64,000 bases of DNA from Nemopilema nomurai. Lineage: Eukaryota > Cnidaria > Scyphozoa > Rhizostomeae > Rhizostomatidae. The stretch lies in NCBI GenBank assembly GCA_003864495.1, contig ML133454.1:1273149-1337148 (forward strand), in the 5' to 3' direction. The notes under the pieces were generated by a model. It saw only the letters and a program-made list of their open reading frames with translations, was not told where the DNA came from and searched no databases. Shown here in pieces: positions 22,817-37,600 of this stretch (within the stretch, counting starts at the first letter, position 1; the number at the start of each line of letters is the position of its first letter). A program made the translations under genes and the position numbers.

Positions 22817-25691
22817 TAGGTCCGTCCCCATTATCTCCATCCCCACCACCTCCATATCCACCACCCTAGTGGAACTATGACGAGCACATTCAACATACTG
22901 ATTACCAAATAACTGATAAAGGACCTTTCTGGAGAAATAAGGCGAACAAATTGTGACGTATTCTACGTAGAAAAAAGCATTTTCGATTGGTAACGATGAT
23001 TATCAATGTCAATTCAGGAAATGATTTCTATTGCATTTCCAAAATCAGCTTCGTAGCACCCTTAAAGCTTTTTTTCAAAGCCCACCACTAGAAAGCACCA
23101 AACAAACCTGTGAGTCTTCGTACGCTAGCCCATGCAAGTGAAATACATTCTAGATAAGCATTCACGTGATCAAACGTGACTCCGTTCGCTCAGATCAAAT
23201 CGAGTGGAAGATCATACGATTTATCAAATGTCAGGTCGGTTTTTTATCATTACATCTCCGAAAAAGAGCATTACTTATCCAGGTCCAAGTTCACTGGAAT
23301 AAAACTCGCGTCAAGCTTCTTTTTTGCTTTGAAGAGGCCTGCGATTTCCCATCCCTTTCTCTGGTAGCATAGAACGGAAATACCACTGCCACAACAAGCG
23401 TAGGCCGCGACTCTTGCAAGAGTAAAACCGCTTTGTCGATACACTCTGAATCAGCCATTGATCACTTGAATGCGACAAAATCCAAGGGTGATTTCTAAAC
23501 ATACTGCATGCCAGTGTATGATTGTCAAAGCCCGGAAATGGGCCCACCTTCCACGGCAAAATAGGGAAACGTGTCATTTAAAGAGAACAACCATTGGACA
23601 TAGACAAGGGGATGTGGGCAAGTGTTTTATGGGTACAGAACTTCACAATAGCTAGAAATAGCGGAACCAGTCAGTTGCATACTTCGTCCGACACTCCTCA
23701 AGTATTCAAAGTACTTTAAGTATGCAAAACTGGTTCCCCTATTTTTATTCATTTACAAGCATGGCGCTCCCAATTCACTTGCAGGGACACAAGCCAATCA
23801 TTAAACATCAATTGAGTTCGATTACATGCTGTGGTCACTCACACTGGCTACTCGAGTGCTTGATCAACCCTGCAACCATGAGCGCCAAAACCACGCTGCG
23901 CACTTCTTCCAGCCACTGCGACGGCGTAATTGCCAAGGGGCTCAAAGGGGGCCCCGCCTCCTTACAAAGAGCAGCATGCATAGGAAAACTTGTTAACTCA
24001 TTTACAGCACAACATTGCGGTGAATAACTGTTTATAAGGAAATCAGTTTAGAAGCCCGAAGCCTTTGTCAAAATGAATTTGCCGAAACCATCACTTTCAG
24101 CGTATGAAAGATCAACATGGGAGAAGATAACTGATTGTGGAAGAATCGAATTGTCCTCAAGTGCCACATTAACCTCGTTTTATGATATCATATCAGAACG
24201 GTTCTTTAAGCAAAATTCGTAAGATTCAGTTGTGATAGAGCTTTCGTGTTCCTGATTTAAGTTTTGCCGTTAAATAGCAATGTAATAATCGACGATAGAT
24301 TAATTCAAACAACGATTTTTTGCACTTATGATGTCAGGGATGCTAATTAAATGGCGTCATTGTGTGCATATTTATTTCAAGTCATTGACAACCGAAACAC
24401 CTTAAGCTAAAAAGGCATCGCAAAAATGAACATTAAATCGATGAGTTTTGTTGTGAGATCTAGACACGAAGGTTGCGTGCTCTGTCGTTCAAACTGATGG
24501 CCCAATTGTTCGAATGAGCTCAGTCAACTTCCTAGGCCAATCAGCAGCAATGTTCACATTCCGTTATGATCTGTATCATCAGCAAATGCTGTGGGGTTTG
24601 TTAACATTTTCCCAGGCCCAGGGGCCCCAAAAGATTTTAAATGTTAGGGGGCCAAAAGCAAAGTTTTATTAACCTTGTACAAAGTGCTGTTGATAAATTG
24701 AGTTTTGTTTATTTAAGAGAGCTCAACAACTTTGGGCCCAGGGCCCCAGCATGCGGTCCTGCAATTAGGGTGTCCATAGAAAGAATCATAACAAAAAAGT
24801 CCAATTTGGCCTATTACCCAGGCCACGACCCTCTCTAGGCCGGTCAGATAAGAAAGATACCCTACAAAATCACTTCTTTGTTTGTACTCTTAGATAGCCC
24901 TGTTCCTTTTTCGTAAATTTGGCTTAATATTGGTTCCTATAGCAAAATTGCAAAAGAGGGCAAACCCCTTTCTGATTTTGGATCCATTATTTTAGACAGC
25001 AAATTGTTCAAGTATAAAATGAATTTATTCTGCGCTTTGGTGCGTAGTTTTACAGAATAAGCGTAGCTGTCATTCTGTATTGCTTTTTAGACTTCCAGAA
25101 GGACCTCCTCCAAATCCTGCAGCTCTGTCTTACTTGGAGCTCATGCCTCGACGCATGCAAGTGAAATGTTCGAAACTTACTTTTGCTCTGGCTGATTCAT
25201 TTTGGATTTTTAAAATCAAAATTTGTTCAGCTTTTGAAAAATATCCTAATCCATTCATTTGCAAGACGCGAAAGAGTGCTGTATTTTATCAAACTATATT
25301 AAAATGCTTGTTGAAGTTTACTGAGGTCAGGAGACTCCTCTTTGTGCATCTGCACTTGTTAACCCAGATGTATAAACAGAAGGAAGCGAACTGACCATTG
25401 TTTATCCAGCCGCTTTGCTTATTCCGATGACCTAAGCTTTTGCGGGTACTTTACATTCAATCTATTGAGCGTCGCAAACCCATTGTTCTGCGAGCCAATC
25501 AAAAGCCCGTATTCTCGACGAGGCGTTCTGGCTATTTTCTCAGCCGATGGGTCTGACCGAACACAATAAATACACCAGCGACGAAAATACGAGTCCTATG
25601 CCAATTCAAGGCAAAATAAAACATAAAAATATTATTCAAAAGGAATTGTAGTGTTAGATGCCTCAGCTTGGGGGACCATCGTAGAGATGCG
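22817..25691. other. 5' flank of the convertase gene, no gene seen
   Basis: It contains GC-rich palindromic stretches at about 24612-24760 that may be another decayed element. The last few hundred bases precede the convertase start codon and presumably hold its promoter, but no clear TATA or initiator pair was found. Confidence 0.35.
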
Positions 25692-28600
25692 ATGGTTGAG
25701 AGATGGGCAGATTTTGCCCACTCTGGTCTTGTAAGAATCTTACTGTTGGTCACGTTGCTTGCCAATCAAAGTTTTGCAGAGGGAGAACAGAATGACAGAT
25801 ACTTCACTAATGGCTGGGCCATTCGCGTTTCAGAACCAGGAGGAATAGAGAAAGCAAAAGAGATTGCAAAAAGACATGGATTCGAGAAAGTTAGCAAGGT
25901 AAGTTGGCAACATCAGAAATCGTTTTGTTTGCATGTTTCGCTTCTGGTGCCAAGAAGTCAAAAGAGCAGGCGATAGTTGGTTCGCGTTTCTATTCCAAAA
26001 AATTATTTGTAGCCAACGATGCCTGGAAGGTTTGCGGGCAGATATTGTTACTGTGGATTTTTCGGTTTCGGGGGCGACTCGTGTATCAAATGGATTTAAT
26101 AAGCTCAATCGAATTATGTGTTGAACTCGGGAGTTTCGCTGTGTTTAACTCTTAACTGTGCAGATTCCCTGACTATTTCGGTGAACTGTAGACTTAGGAA
26201 AGGTGAATGGAATGCAGAGAGGGTTGTGCGTTCATTTGATTTGCGGTAGAGACGGCAATTAGTTACCAATTTAATGTAGGAATTCAATTCTGCTGAAAAT
26301 AACCAAAGTCGCGAAAGTCTTTTTATGCGTGGCCATGAGAGAAGATTCGCATTGGGGTCAAGTTTTGACTGATGAACCTTGTTGTTGATACAACAGCTGC
26401 CCATTTTACTTTGAACCGAATAGGGGGACAGCAATAGCTGGGAATTTCCAATAACGACCATGCAGTTATATCTTAAAGTGAATAATCTCCGCCAGTAGAA
26501 TGGAGAGCCAGTAGAACTGTATTTTGTGAATGATGAAAGCAACTCCTGGCAAGCAACGGGCCTTGAACATCTGTCGGTTCTGGGATATTTGTAGCGCGTA
26601 GGAAAGATCGGTGCAATTACGGGATGTGCAGAGGGCATGTATTTGTTTGGCTCTAAACAAGCTAGTTCTGTATCGGGCGCTTCGTCTCAGTTTGATTTCA
26701 GGCATGCCTGTTTGTTTGCCCATGAACCAAGTCGATTCCCAAACAAAATATGAACTCCCATTAAACCTTGAAACGACCTTCAAATACTCAATTTGCTCCC
26801 GACATTAATTAAGTCCCGAAATAAGTCCCACTTTGATAAAAAACCAACACCCTGAATAACACCTTTTTTATATGAGTCATCTCCCGTGGAAAATATTTTA
26901 CAGTTTTGAATAAGTGAGTGTGATTTTTGTCTTATGTCGTAAATGTTAAGTTAGGCATACAGTTAGTAGAAAGTAATTTAGAAAGGCCACTAGTTGATCC
27001 TATGTGTAATACTTTTAGTGGTTATTTGTTGAGAATATCAAGTAGCAAATGAGCAAAGATTTTTGGATATTCTCAATCCACGACAGAGCGCCATATTTCA
27101 AGCAGATTGCATATGCTCAACTGAGATTTTTATGCATCAACGGCCAAAGGCTTCGATCGACGTAAGAAGTATCATTCGATATCATTGTCGATTTTGAGTC
27201 ATTGATGCTCTCAAGAAAGATAAACACCGCGAAGGCGTGAAAAGCCTTTGGAAACTATTAGTAAAATGGTGTGCAAGCCAAGATCTTTTAACAGTTGTAA
27301 CGCATTGGTTTGTGGCTTTGTAATACACAGAGTAGAAAAATTACGGAACGGTCACGCGATGCTTTATTCACCCCAGAAGCAGAGTTGGGGCGTGAAGAAT
27401 CCTGTATAATTCACGTATTAGACGACGTGGCCTGAAAATCAATTTGCCATAAATCTCCTGTAGTTAATACGAGCCACAATTAAATAACTTAGACAAGGTG
27501 TACTGGGAAATGGACAGTCAGAATATGACCGACCATAGAGCCTGGGAGATACCAGGATCATCCTCTTGGGTTTGCATTTATCTAAGTGCAGGCTTTCATC
27601 AAGTTGAGTATCATCATACTTTTGCTTTTGAAATCAAACCGACTGGAACATTCGCGAATGAATGAATAAGAGACATGTCTTAACATCTTTCAAAGCATTC
27701 TTTCACAATACCTTCGTCAACTCAAGTTGAGGTATATGCCCTTTGGAAATGGTGCCCTCACGCAGCTGTTGGTTAAACAAAAGGCCTTGTTGTTAGAGGG
27801 TAGGTTGCAATGTGATTGTAGTGAAATTACACGTAACTGTGGATACACTTTGTTAGCTGACCCATTGCTGAGAAGAGAAGTTTAAAGCAGTGATTGTAAT
27901 CAAATCATGACAATAATTAACGCAATCCATTTTAATGCGATCAGCGAGTCTTGGGTCCTCATCGCATTATTCATTTGATTCAGTATGGAGAGTAGGTCGG
28001 CTATAAGTGCGCAAAGGCGTTTGGTAATTTTAAGTCTCGTTTATGAGTCCGCCCTGGGTCAAGCTCACAAAAAGAACGCCAGGTCGTGGCTCGAATTAAT
28101 TTGACTCAGCATGTTCAAGAAGTTTATGAAGTTCCGTGAAATCGAATTATCCTACGTCCATTAGAAAGTATTGGGTATAATCGAAGCTTCTAGACAAAAC
28201 GTGTTTAAATCTTTCTTGTGAGAATACGTAATGTTGAACGTCCATCCCTATACCTGAGTATAGAATTATCACCTATTTGTGCCCTTAGGCTTGACGGATC
28301 AACCGTCGAGGCTTGCATAATTTATGGCTGTACAAGCGATCATCAAAGTCGTTGATAAAGTTCTAAATGGGTATAATCTATGAACATGTAGATGAAAGGG
28401 GGACACGTGGTATAGACACAATACTAATGTATAGGCCGAATGCCAAGCATACCGTTGGCTGCCCCTCAATTTCTGCAAGAGATTCAGCTACGGTACTGTG
28501 CACCAAACGGTGTGGCACTTAATCAAGAATGCGACCGTTAAGGAGTGGACATGGCTAAGGATAGCCTAAAGGTAGATGGAAGCAGGGAGCCCTGATATAG

Positions 28601-31600
28601 TAGATATTTAGAAGAAAGTATATTTTGGGGGGGAGGAGAGAGTTGTGGAGCACTCACTTCCCATTGCCTATTTGTTGCACAAATCGTCGAGAGATCGTCT
28701 TAGACTGTGTTTACTATTGACGTAGTATCCATGAGCACTTCCAGGACAACCAGTCTGATCAAAGATACCCAAGGTACAGGTGATGAAGAGGTGGTTGGTC
28801 ACATCTTGACTGAACGAAACGTAGGCCTGTCTGCTTTACAGGATTCTGCAACAGGGAACATGATGTTCATTGTTTTCGGGTCATGTGTAACAGTTCGTGC
28901 TTTGTGACTAAAAAAGGATATAATTTGTGACTAAAAAAGGATTTGCACTATCCAATTTTTCCTTCCATTGTCAAGAATGTTAATCTAGTGACTTGGAATG
29001 GTTGTGGGTGAAGATATGCCAAATCTCCAAGAGATTCGAAACCTTATCGCATTCATCAGACTAATCGTCGCAATGGAAAAATGTTTTAGATAGAATCTAG
29101 AAGTACATTAGAGTGAAATTGCCTGCAGGTAAAAAGGGCAGCTTTGAAGTGAAGTAAGTTCAGCGCCTTTTAGGTGTACTGTGCAAAGTGGTCATGCTGT
29201 AGTCCATGTTTATAACTGCGAATACGCCCTCGCCGGACAATAATAAGGAAATAGTAATTGTGGCGATGAATAATCGGATGTTATATCAACATTTTAATGA
29301 CGATCGGGAGATTATTTCATCAAAACAGTTGGTTTAGAGTGACCCGGTTTACTAAGTGGCTCGTATAACGTAGAAATGATGACGATGGTCTCCATCTATG
29401 ATCGAGGTCTGACGGTATTTCCTATTTGTAGCGAATACTGCGACTGATGATCTTTTATGACTGATATTGTGAGTTACTGTTTCTTTGCCGATTTTAATGA
29501 TCGTAAGCTTCTTTCAGCGCCTTGCTCCAACTGATTAAAGGCTTAAACATTCCCACGCTTCTGATGATAAGCATATCCACTAACAACAATGGACTGCACT
29601 GCTCGTTTTGGAAATAGAGATCTAACTGACCTCTCAGTTCACCGTTAACGGGGCTAAGCGAGACGGCTATGTGCGACCTCGTCTTCTCGTCGTTTTGAAA
29701 AGTCTTTAACCAAAGGTCAATAACCAAAAGTCTTTCGCTCAGTGACTCTAGGTCTTCGCATCTGGTGCATGGGAAGTTCGATGTGGTAGAACTCAGTTTA
29801 CTCCATAAGCCAGTACCTTTCCTTCTGAAACAGTTACGAAAATGAAAAAAAATTGAAATTGAAACAGGCAAGTGCAATTTCATAGCTGTCGTATCATTCC
29901 TGGAGATAAAGTGGGAACTTTGCGTAAAGACACTTCAGTGGCTCATCCTCTCCGGGAAACTCTTTTGCTAGGGTCCTGAAAGATTTATCGCCGTTGCTAC
30001 CCTTAACCTTTCCTGGCAAATGAAAGAGCTTTCTACACATTTAGCAGAATATGTTTTTGTGACAAGAGCAACCATTGTATCAAATTTGTTTAGAACCAAA
30101 GTATCAATATAGGGTACACAGGGGTTTTAAAAAGTGTTTCATTGTTTTAAAAATGAATGCTACCCCACAACTACTGATAAAGGCTGAAAATGAAGGCAAA
30201 GTTCAACAAAGTTTGTTTTGATTCAAAAGATAATCTGTTAGGAAAATAAGCACTGATGGTTTCAGTCCTGCTTTGCTCCAAGGAAATCTTCACAATGTAG
30301 TCAGTCAGTCAATCCGAGTCAGTGTTCGCTCCATCGCAGTCACAGGAGCTGCAGTGACATATCAAATTCCCTTCCACCGACCAAGCACCTACCCCCACAA
30401 CTCCCCCCCCCCCCTACACAACCTTTCGTGTCATAGGCTGTAGGCAAAAATTTAATATAGTCATGCTCTGAAACTTGGTGTTGGGGCGGCTCTAGGCACT
30501 GTTAATTCTGAGCCATGATATTCTCCTCTGTTCGCGCTGAAACAAAAAGCTAAACTATTGCCTTCTTTCTCTTTTCCGTAAAGGGAGACGGATATTTCAG
30601 GAAATTAAAAAACACTAATCTCATATTTCATTTTTTGAAAATGTAATTCCAATCAATCAACGGTAGACCAAAATGCTGTTAGCAAATGTGAACCGTCTTT
30701 AATGTGTTCTTTATTGGAGGAGTCTGTAGCCCAGGTGTTTGACTTGGCAATTCACAGGTTCAGGAAACTCTTTTAAAAAATTGAGTAAAAATATAACGAG
30801 CAATTGACAAACTGACCGCACCGTTTTAATCAGTTCTACGACACACCAACTTTCAGAGTGAAGAAAGAGACCGACTCTCTTCCTCGTAGACAATGAAGTC
30901 AAATGAAGGCGTTGCCGTCCAAGTTAATGTCTTAGGAAGTCAGATTGCCAATGGCCTGCTTTACAGATGACCAGCTCATTGGGAAATAGACGGGATTCCT
31001 GGCCTCGCCATAGTCGTTTGTGCTTTTCAATTACTTTGACATATCATAGCAGCAAGGAGACAGCTTTTCCATTAATATGACAGAGGTTGCAAGATAAAAT
31101 CTGCAAATGAGATACTCTGATTGTTCCCGGGTAAATCGCACGCTTGTAGATAGAGAGTGTCGGAGCCAAGCTAATTTCTAAACTGTCTTTGCATAACGGT
31201 GGTCTTTCGAATGAACAATCATAATCGCAACTGTCTACTCGGCTTACACACAAGTGCAACTCAGCTTTAGTCTATTTAACTTAAATATCAGTGTCACGTT
31301 CACTTTCCATTCTACAAATGCAGCTCATTTTCCCGCTTTTCCGCGTATTTTTGCAATCCATGCTACACTGAGGCCATATCCGTTATTTCGTACGACGTAT
31401 GGGCCTTGAACTGAACCAAAGATTCTTATTTCGCAGCGTGAGCGTTCCATCGTGTACAAGAGTTTTTACATATCATGATAATTAACACAACGAATCTGCT
31501 ATTACTGTTTTTGAATTAGCCTAACTTGCAAATACGAAAATGTGAAAGGAATAAGAACAAGAAGAATATGAAGAATGTGAAGAATAAGAAAGGAATGAAA

Positions 31601-34600
31601 TAGCTAGGGATGTGTGGGTATGAATAAATTCCCAAACTCTTCCAATACTTTTTCAGCATTTATCTTGCAAGATTTCCTTTCATTTTGCATTCTCTGACAC
31701 AATAGGGGCAGCGTTGCGCGTGCATTTGCGCAAAAGTAATTTCATCCTCCTTTCTCTACTGTTTGGTTTAGGCAGAGTGGGCTTTAAACTTCTAACGACT
31801 ACAGTCATACAGTTGAGGTGCCTTGAGGACAAGCGCAGTATTGTAGATCTGAAGCAATAGGCAGTGGAAACGTTGAATTCTTAGACGGTCAGTCAACAAA
31901 ACTGGCCAACCACTAAGCACAACATGATAATCAAGACCATTTGCAACTTAGACTGATTCCATTTTAGCAAGCTGAGAATGTGGCTGAAGGCATTAAGAAG
32001 CATTAGGGGGAATCAGGATTGGGACAGTAGTCACTGTGTCGACAAGAAGATTAGTTTCTCCCTTTTGTGTGCAACTTGGTAAAAATGAGAACTTTGGAAT
32101 TAAATTAAACGCGAATAAGTAATCTTATTGATAAAAGCTATCGGTGATATTGTTTAGGCAATGAACGTCGCTTTTCATTCTGAGTGAAATAATGTCCTTT
32201 GTTCTCAAATCTATCTGTAAAGTTCACGAGTAGTGGGTTGCAGTTGAGGGAGGCACTTTTAAAATGGTGCAAAGAGTAAGCTTCTGTTAGTTGAACTGTT
32301 CTGAAAAGTCTCCGGAAACAGCTATATAAAATTCGGGCGTAAACTTGCTCCTATATAATGCGAAAAAACTTTTCGAGGGATCGATGGATGAGGGGTTAAT
32401 GCTCATTTTGGTTAATGTGAAGGGTCTGGGACAGTTGTTTAGGAAGCACCATAAATCCATTGAGAATCGAAGCTCAAGACGAAAAGCGAGAAAGGAAAAT
32501 GTTTTGATTAGCTTATTATGAAATTTAAAGTATTTCTCAAATACCAGGGTGCCTCCATCTCGCAAATTATTTGATGGTTTAACAATGAAAAGCAACATGT
32601 CAAAGTGCAACACTTTGAATACAGTTAATTGCTCCGTGAACCGTTAACTATAGGTTCATTGTGCCCTTGTGCCTAGATCATGCCAGTCCGACCACGATAG
32701 CATGTCGAACCATGAATAGCTATTGTTCTTGACCTATTCTTCTCTCAGACATTGATTTTGTTATTACCTTCAAAAGCCACAATCGCAAGTCAATCAAATG
32801 TCACTTGCTTTGACGCGAATTGAATACCTTCTTCAGGTTATTTTCAGCTCTACTGCTTCGGCATCGAACAGGCCATGCCCTTGCATTATTGATATCTCTG
32901 CCAGACTGATAATAAAGCTATTGGACATAACGCCATGGGAAAAAATATCAAGGTTGATTACTTCACTCTTCTCCGATTCAGCCTAGTGATATGGGCCTAA
33001 TATATGTTTTTTGAAAATGTTAAAAAGTGGGTTCTACATCTATTAAAAAGTTTACATAACGAATTGTTTTTCTTGGGAAAATAATAAACCAATGCAAAGA
33101 GACTTGACTTTTCAGGCGGATAACTGAAAACTTTTTATTAATGCATAAAGTTTTCAATATTATATTGCAAGTTTTCAAGTTCAATGCACATTTCAATATT
33201 ATATTGCATAAAGAAATTTTAAGGCACTTAAAAAGATATCGATGCCTAACTCCAATCTGATCCCAGTCTTTTTAGAGACGATTTGAAGTCTTGCCCATGT
33301 TTACTATTTTCCATGGGTAAAATAGTACTTTATGTATCAAGAAGCTTATGATATTGACGTTTTAATCTATTCTTTAGCTGTTTCGGACGATCCGCTTCAA
33401 GCTTCCGTCGTTGCAGTCCGTTAACCTTTGATTAAGTTACATGCTTCCAATAAAATCGAAACTACACAATTTGAGGTTTCGATGAGTCTATCTTCGTAAA
33501 AAGAAAAGTGAGTAAACTCTAATAAACTTCAAGAGTAGCAGTAAAGACCAAAGAAAATGAATATATGTTGCCTGTTTCCTAGATATTTTTCTAAGCGGTA
33601 AGCGAATTAATTATGGAGAGATTACCTCCAAAGCCATGTTTGCTATAAAATGAAATCCTATTATACAGTTATGTTAATATTTTTTTATGAAATCTAAACA
33701 TCGCATTACTTGAGCAAATTAAATCAATTCATGCACCCTTCATCCGCAAGAACCGACTAGTATCCATAACAACACAAGTTTCCCATGAGAAATCTTCATT
33801 TTACCAGTTTTTGGTTATTGGAAACTGACGGTCTTGTTAAAAGTTTAGCATGAAAGTGCTGTTGTTTTATGTATTGTTGCAAAACAAATCCAAAACCGAC
33901 TTTTGTGCTTTATCGTGTTCCACATATGCATGTCAGTTTGAACTGCGCCTCGATTCTGCAGCAGCCTCGTTCAAATATCCCCTGCGCAACTGTCGTGCTT
34001 GGTCTGAACATCAGTTCTTTCAAAGCAATGACCAACAATAGCATGCAACGGACAGACTGAAATCATGCTTGTCTGTCGAGAGTGATAACATAAGCAACCG
34101 CACTGGCAGATTCCAATACTTCCCTTGGCTAACACCCTATTCAGGGTGATTAGCGATTCAATCTCTCAGAAGGAACAGCCCATATATTTGTTCTTATCAA
34201 TGCAGAAAGCATAATCTTGGTGGAGTATTTGTTAACCAAAGCTGTCGAATCAAAGGCACAGGCCTCTTGACAAACAATGTTGCATTGATTAATTGCGCCA
34301 TTAAAATGACCATTCCACTGGTCTTGCCAACAGGATGACCCACCCAAACCAAGCAGTTAAAACGTCTATCAAAGGTTTAAGGAGCTAGGTTCTTTTTTGT
34401 GCTTGAAATTAAAGTTTCACCCCTTCTTTTTTATTAAATAGCGAGTTGTTGACTAAAACTAATAGATATATAATAAATTCGTAGCATTCACAAGCAGGCT
34501 TCATCATATGAGAAGCATTGTGAGACAGAGCTGCCCTTGTACTCTCAAATCTTGAAACATTCTACAATCTAACATTAAAATATATCCGACCTTTTTTGGT

Positions 34601-37600
34601 CCCTACCACACAGGTCTTAGTTGAGCAACCTCCATTTTCATTATTGTAAAGTGCCAAAGATAAACAAATGTTTAATTTTTTATATAGAATAACTATTTAT
34701 GTTCGCTCTAGATGCTTGAATTGCGTCATTTACAATTATTTTCTCTGCGTATCATTATTCAATGACTATAAGGTTGAGAAAAAATGTATACTAGCGAAGA
34801 AGTGGAAAGAAAGTGCGATGGTTCATCAAACAGAACCAGATCGTGACTACCAAATATGACAGTGATGTGATGATAGTTTCCTGGATAGTGATGGAGCAGT
34901 TGTTCACATCTATGAATCATGTTTGATCATACAATCAATGAAAAAGCATCGATGTAAAGCGTGCTTTTGTTTCATTTAGGTTGGTACAATAGATGGATTC
35001 TTTCACCTCGAGCACCCCAAGCACCCAAGAAGATCACGAAGAAGCGCCGAGGACAGAACCGAACGTCTAGGGAAAGAGAATGACGTAAGCCCTATGTCCG
35101 TCTCCCTTCCAATGCTCTTTTTGTATAGCAGAAAACCTCTATCATTAGGATCCATCGTGGCTGCCAAGTAAGAATCATCGGCTCCGTGGGTTTACTTGTG
35201 GCACTTGTTCTGTACTTGTTCAATTCACAATTTGGTCTTCTACTGCGAATTGCTGGTATCAATAGCAGGGTAAACGCTTGAAAAAGGTGTGACCAGATTT
35301 TGCATTCTGTGTTTTCAGATTCTCTGGGTCGAGCAGCAATATGAAAAAGTAAGGCAAAAGCGAGGACATCATCATCAAAAAGTTGTTGCCCGCGGCATAA
35401 ACCCACGATTTGCAGATCCCCTTTGGGATGAGCAATGGTACTTGGTGAGTGGTCAAACGTAGCTAGTTTGTTGTTACCCGTTGGTCACGCCAAAACACCT
35501 TAATAGCGATAAGTTGAACTGAATAAGCATCGGACGTCGATTCACTTATCAGATCTCTTGAGCCTCTTTTCAGGCAGAGGATTTAAATTATACTGGCCAC
35601 GGGATCTTATTTCACTATACCGTCAACAGATTCACCTCTGATTTTCACAGGAAAACCAATATCATTTTGCAAACTGCAATATTATCTCAAATGGTCTTAG
35701 TATCCTATTGAAATTGGGTTTTGACTAAAGTCACCAAGAACCACAGTTGACAGGCATAAGTTTAGAGATAAATGATGTGTTTTTGTGCATTCGCTAGAAA
35801 TGTTTCCCGTCTCATTAAACGATTTACACGCTTTTTTTATAAGGAACCTACCTCAAGGCCTAGTTCCAAAATCATCAGAATTTAGTACCAAAAGTTCCTT
35901 AAGTTCTCACTTTCGGTGTTTTGACTACAATAAGCCTTAACACTTAGTAGAGAGAGGGGCGAGACAGCATATGCGGAAACTACTCGATAAAGCACTTGAA
36001 ACACGAATAGGAAAAGTCTAGGAGAGTATTGGCTGCAAATAAATGGAACCGACTTTCTAGTTCTTGATGCTTGCAGTTATAAAAATCTTTCAAATCGAAA
36101 AGTTTCTTAGGGATATCGTTTTTAGAATTAAATTCTTTAGAGATTTTGGCCTTCTACATGTAGGTTCCTTATAAAGAAAAGCGTGTACCTGTTGAGTGGT
36201 GTATATTAAAGAAGCATGGTATATAGCAAACACAAATATAGACAAAATGGTATATTGATTGAAATGGTCAGGTGGACTTTTCAGTCTAGTGATATAAGTA
36301 AATATGTACCAATGCAGTGTGGTTGTGCTAAAAATTGAGAATATTAAAAAATTTTATGGACTGCAAAATGATGAATTTTTCTTATCATTGTTGTTCAGTG
36401 GGTTCGTAATGCTTCACTTTGGTTTAAGGACGACAAGAGAAATGCGCTTGATTTGGATATTAATGTCATTCCGATTTGGAACCAAGGAATAACAGGAAAA
36501 GGGGTGGTTGTTACCATCTTAGATGACGGTAGTACCTTTATGTAACCTTCAAGAGTTCGTATAAGCAGTTACTAGATGAGCTATGAGCTCAATTCTCAAA
36601 CCCATACGGGAGACGAGAAAAAAGAGAGCTTGTGGTCTGGAGTTGAGCTATTGACATCAAGTTAAATTTGTAGCAAATATGGCTTAAGAGAGAACAATCA
36701 GGTTTTAAATAACTTGACGTCTTTTATAAAAACTTATAGCTACGAATACATTATTTTCATAAGATCCAGGCAATGCAAATGTTTTAAAGATTACCCTGCT
36801 CTCGCCGCAGAGTTAAAGAAGTCATGATTTGCATGTAATTTTACGTGCATTTTGATCTACCATCTTATTAAGTTCTTCTCCTTAGTTTCCTTTTCATTTA
36901 TTATTTCTAATCGTCATCAGACAGTAAGACAATAAAATGACTTGTAGAATTAAAATTCATTTTCCTTCAGCTTTTATTTCTAATTAGACCACCCTCAATT
37001 TACAAAATCCTTCAATAAGCATTCCACTTCTCTGTTTTGAAGTAATTTTACAAAGCATGTCATGAATGTACTCGAACATAATTGCTTTTAAAATGTTTAA
37101 TTGTAATTACTTAAAGTTAATTGAAGTTCACTTACAAGGCTTTTTTTCTAATTTAAAGGTATTGAACATAACCACACTGATATTATTAAAAACTACGTAA
37201 GTATTTCACTTTTTTTTAAATAGTTAGTGAAAATAGCATGGTATCTTTAAAGAGCCAGTCTTTTTGCGAGTTCCATAAATTGTATACAAGTTGGCCACAT
37301 AAAAACAACTTAAGGGTCTGGCAAAGTGCCTCTCGCTACGTTGTGTAGTTGCTGCCTAGCGATATTTGTGATGCCTCGGAACAAATTCCCAGGTAGCCAA
37401 TGTGTTTCCCAGGTAGCCAATGTGTTCCAGGTAGCCAATGCCATCTGTACGGGCTATCCTATTTGCTTAGCACATGCATATTTAATTCTTGAAGTTACTT
37501 GCTAAGATGGAAAACTTTGAGCATATATTGGTTGTTAAGTTGTTCTTAGTAGTAGGCTGATTTTCTTATTTTCCGAATGCTCCCCTCACTACACTGGCTA

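Larger units (their letters stand above)
25899..34979. other. Intron 1 of the convertase gene (9.1 kb)
   Basis: It separates the signal peptide/prodomain-start exon from the second prodomain exon. It contains a 19-bp direct duplication (28901-28942), a possible minus-strand exon (29494-29824) and a ten-base C run near 30404. I found no other supported gene. A large first intron often holds enhancers, but no specific element can be named. Confidence 0.6.

Noticed and set aside
24612..24760. GC-rich CCCAGG/GGGCCC palindromes as a hAT-like element
   Set aside because: The two ends do not form a consistent inverted pair and no target duplication is visible.
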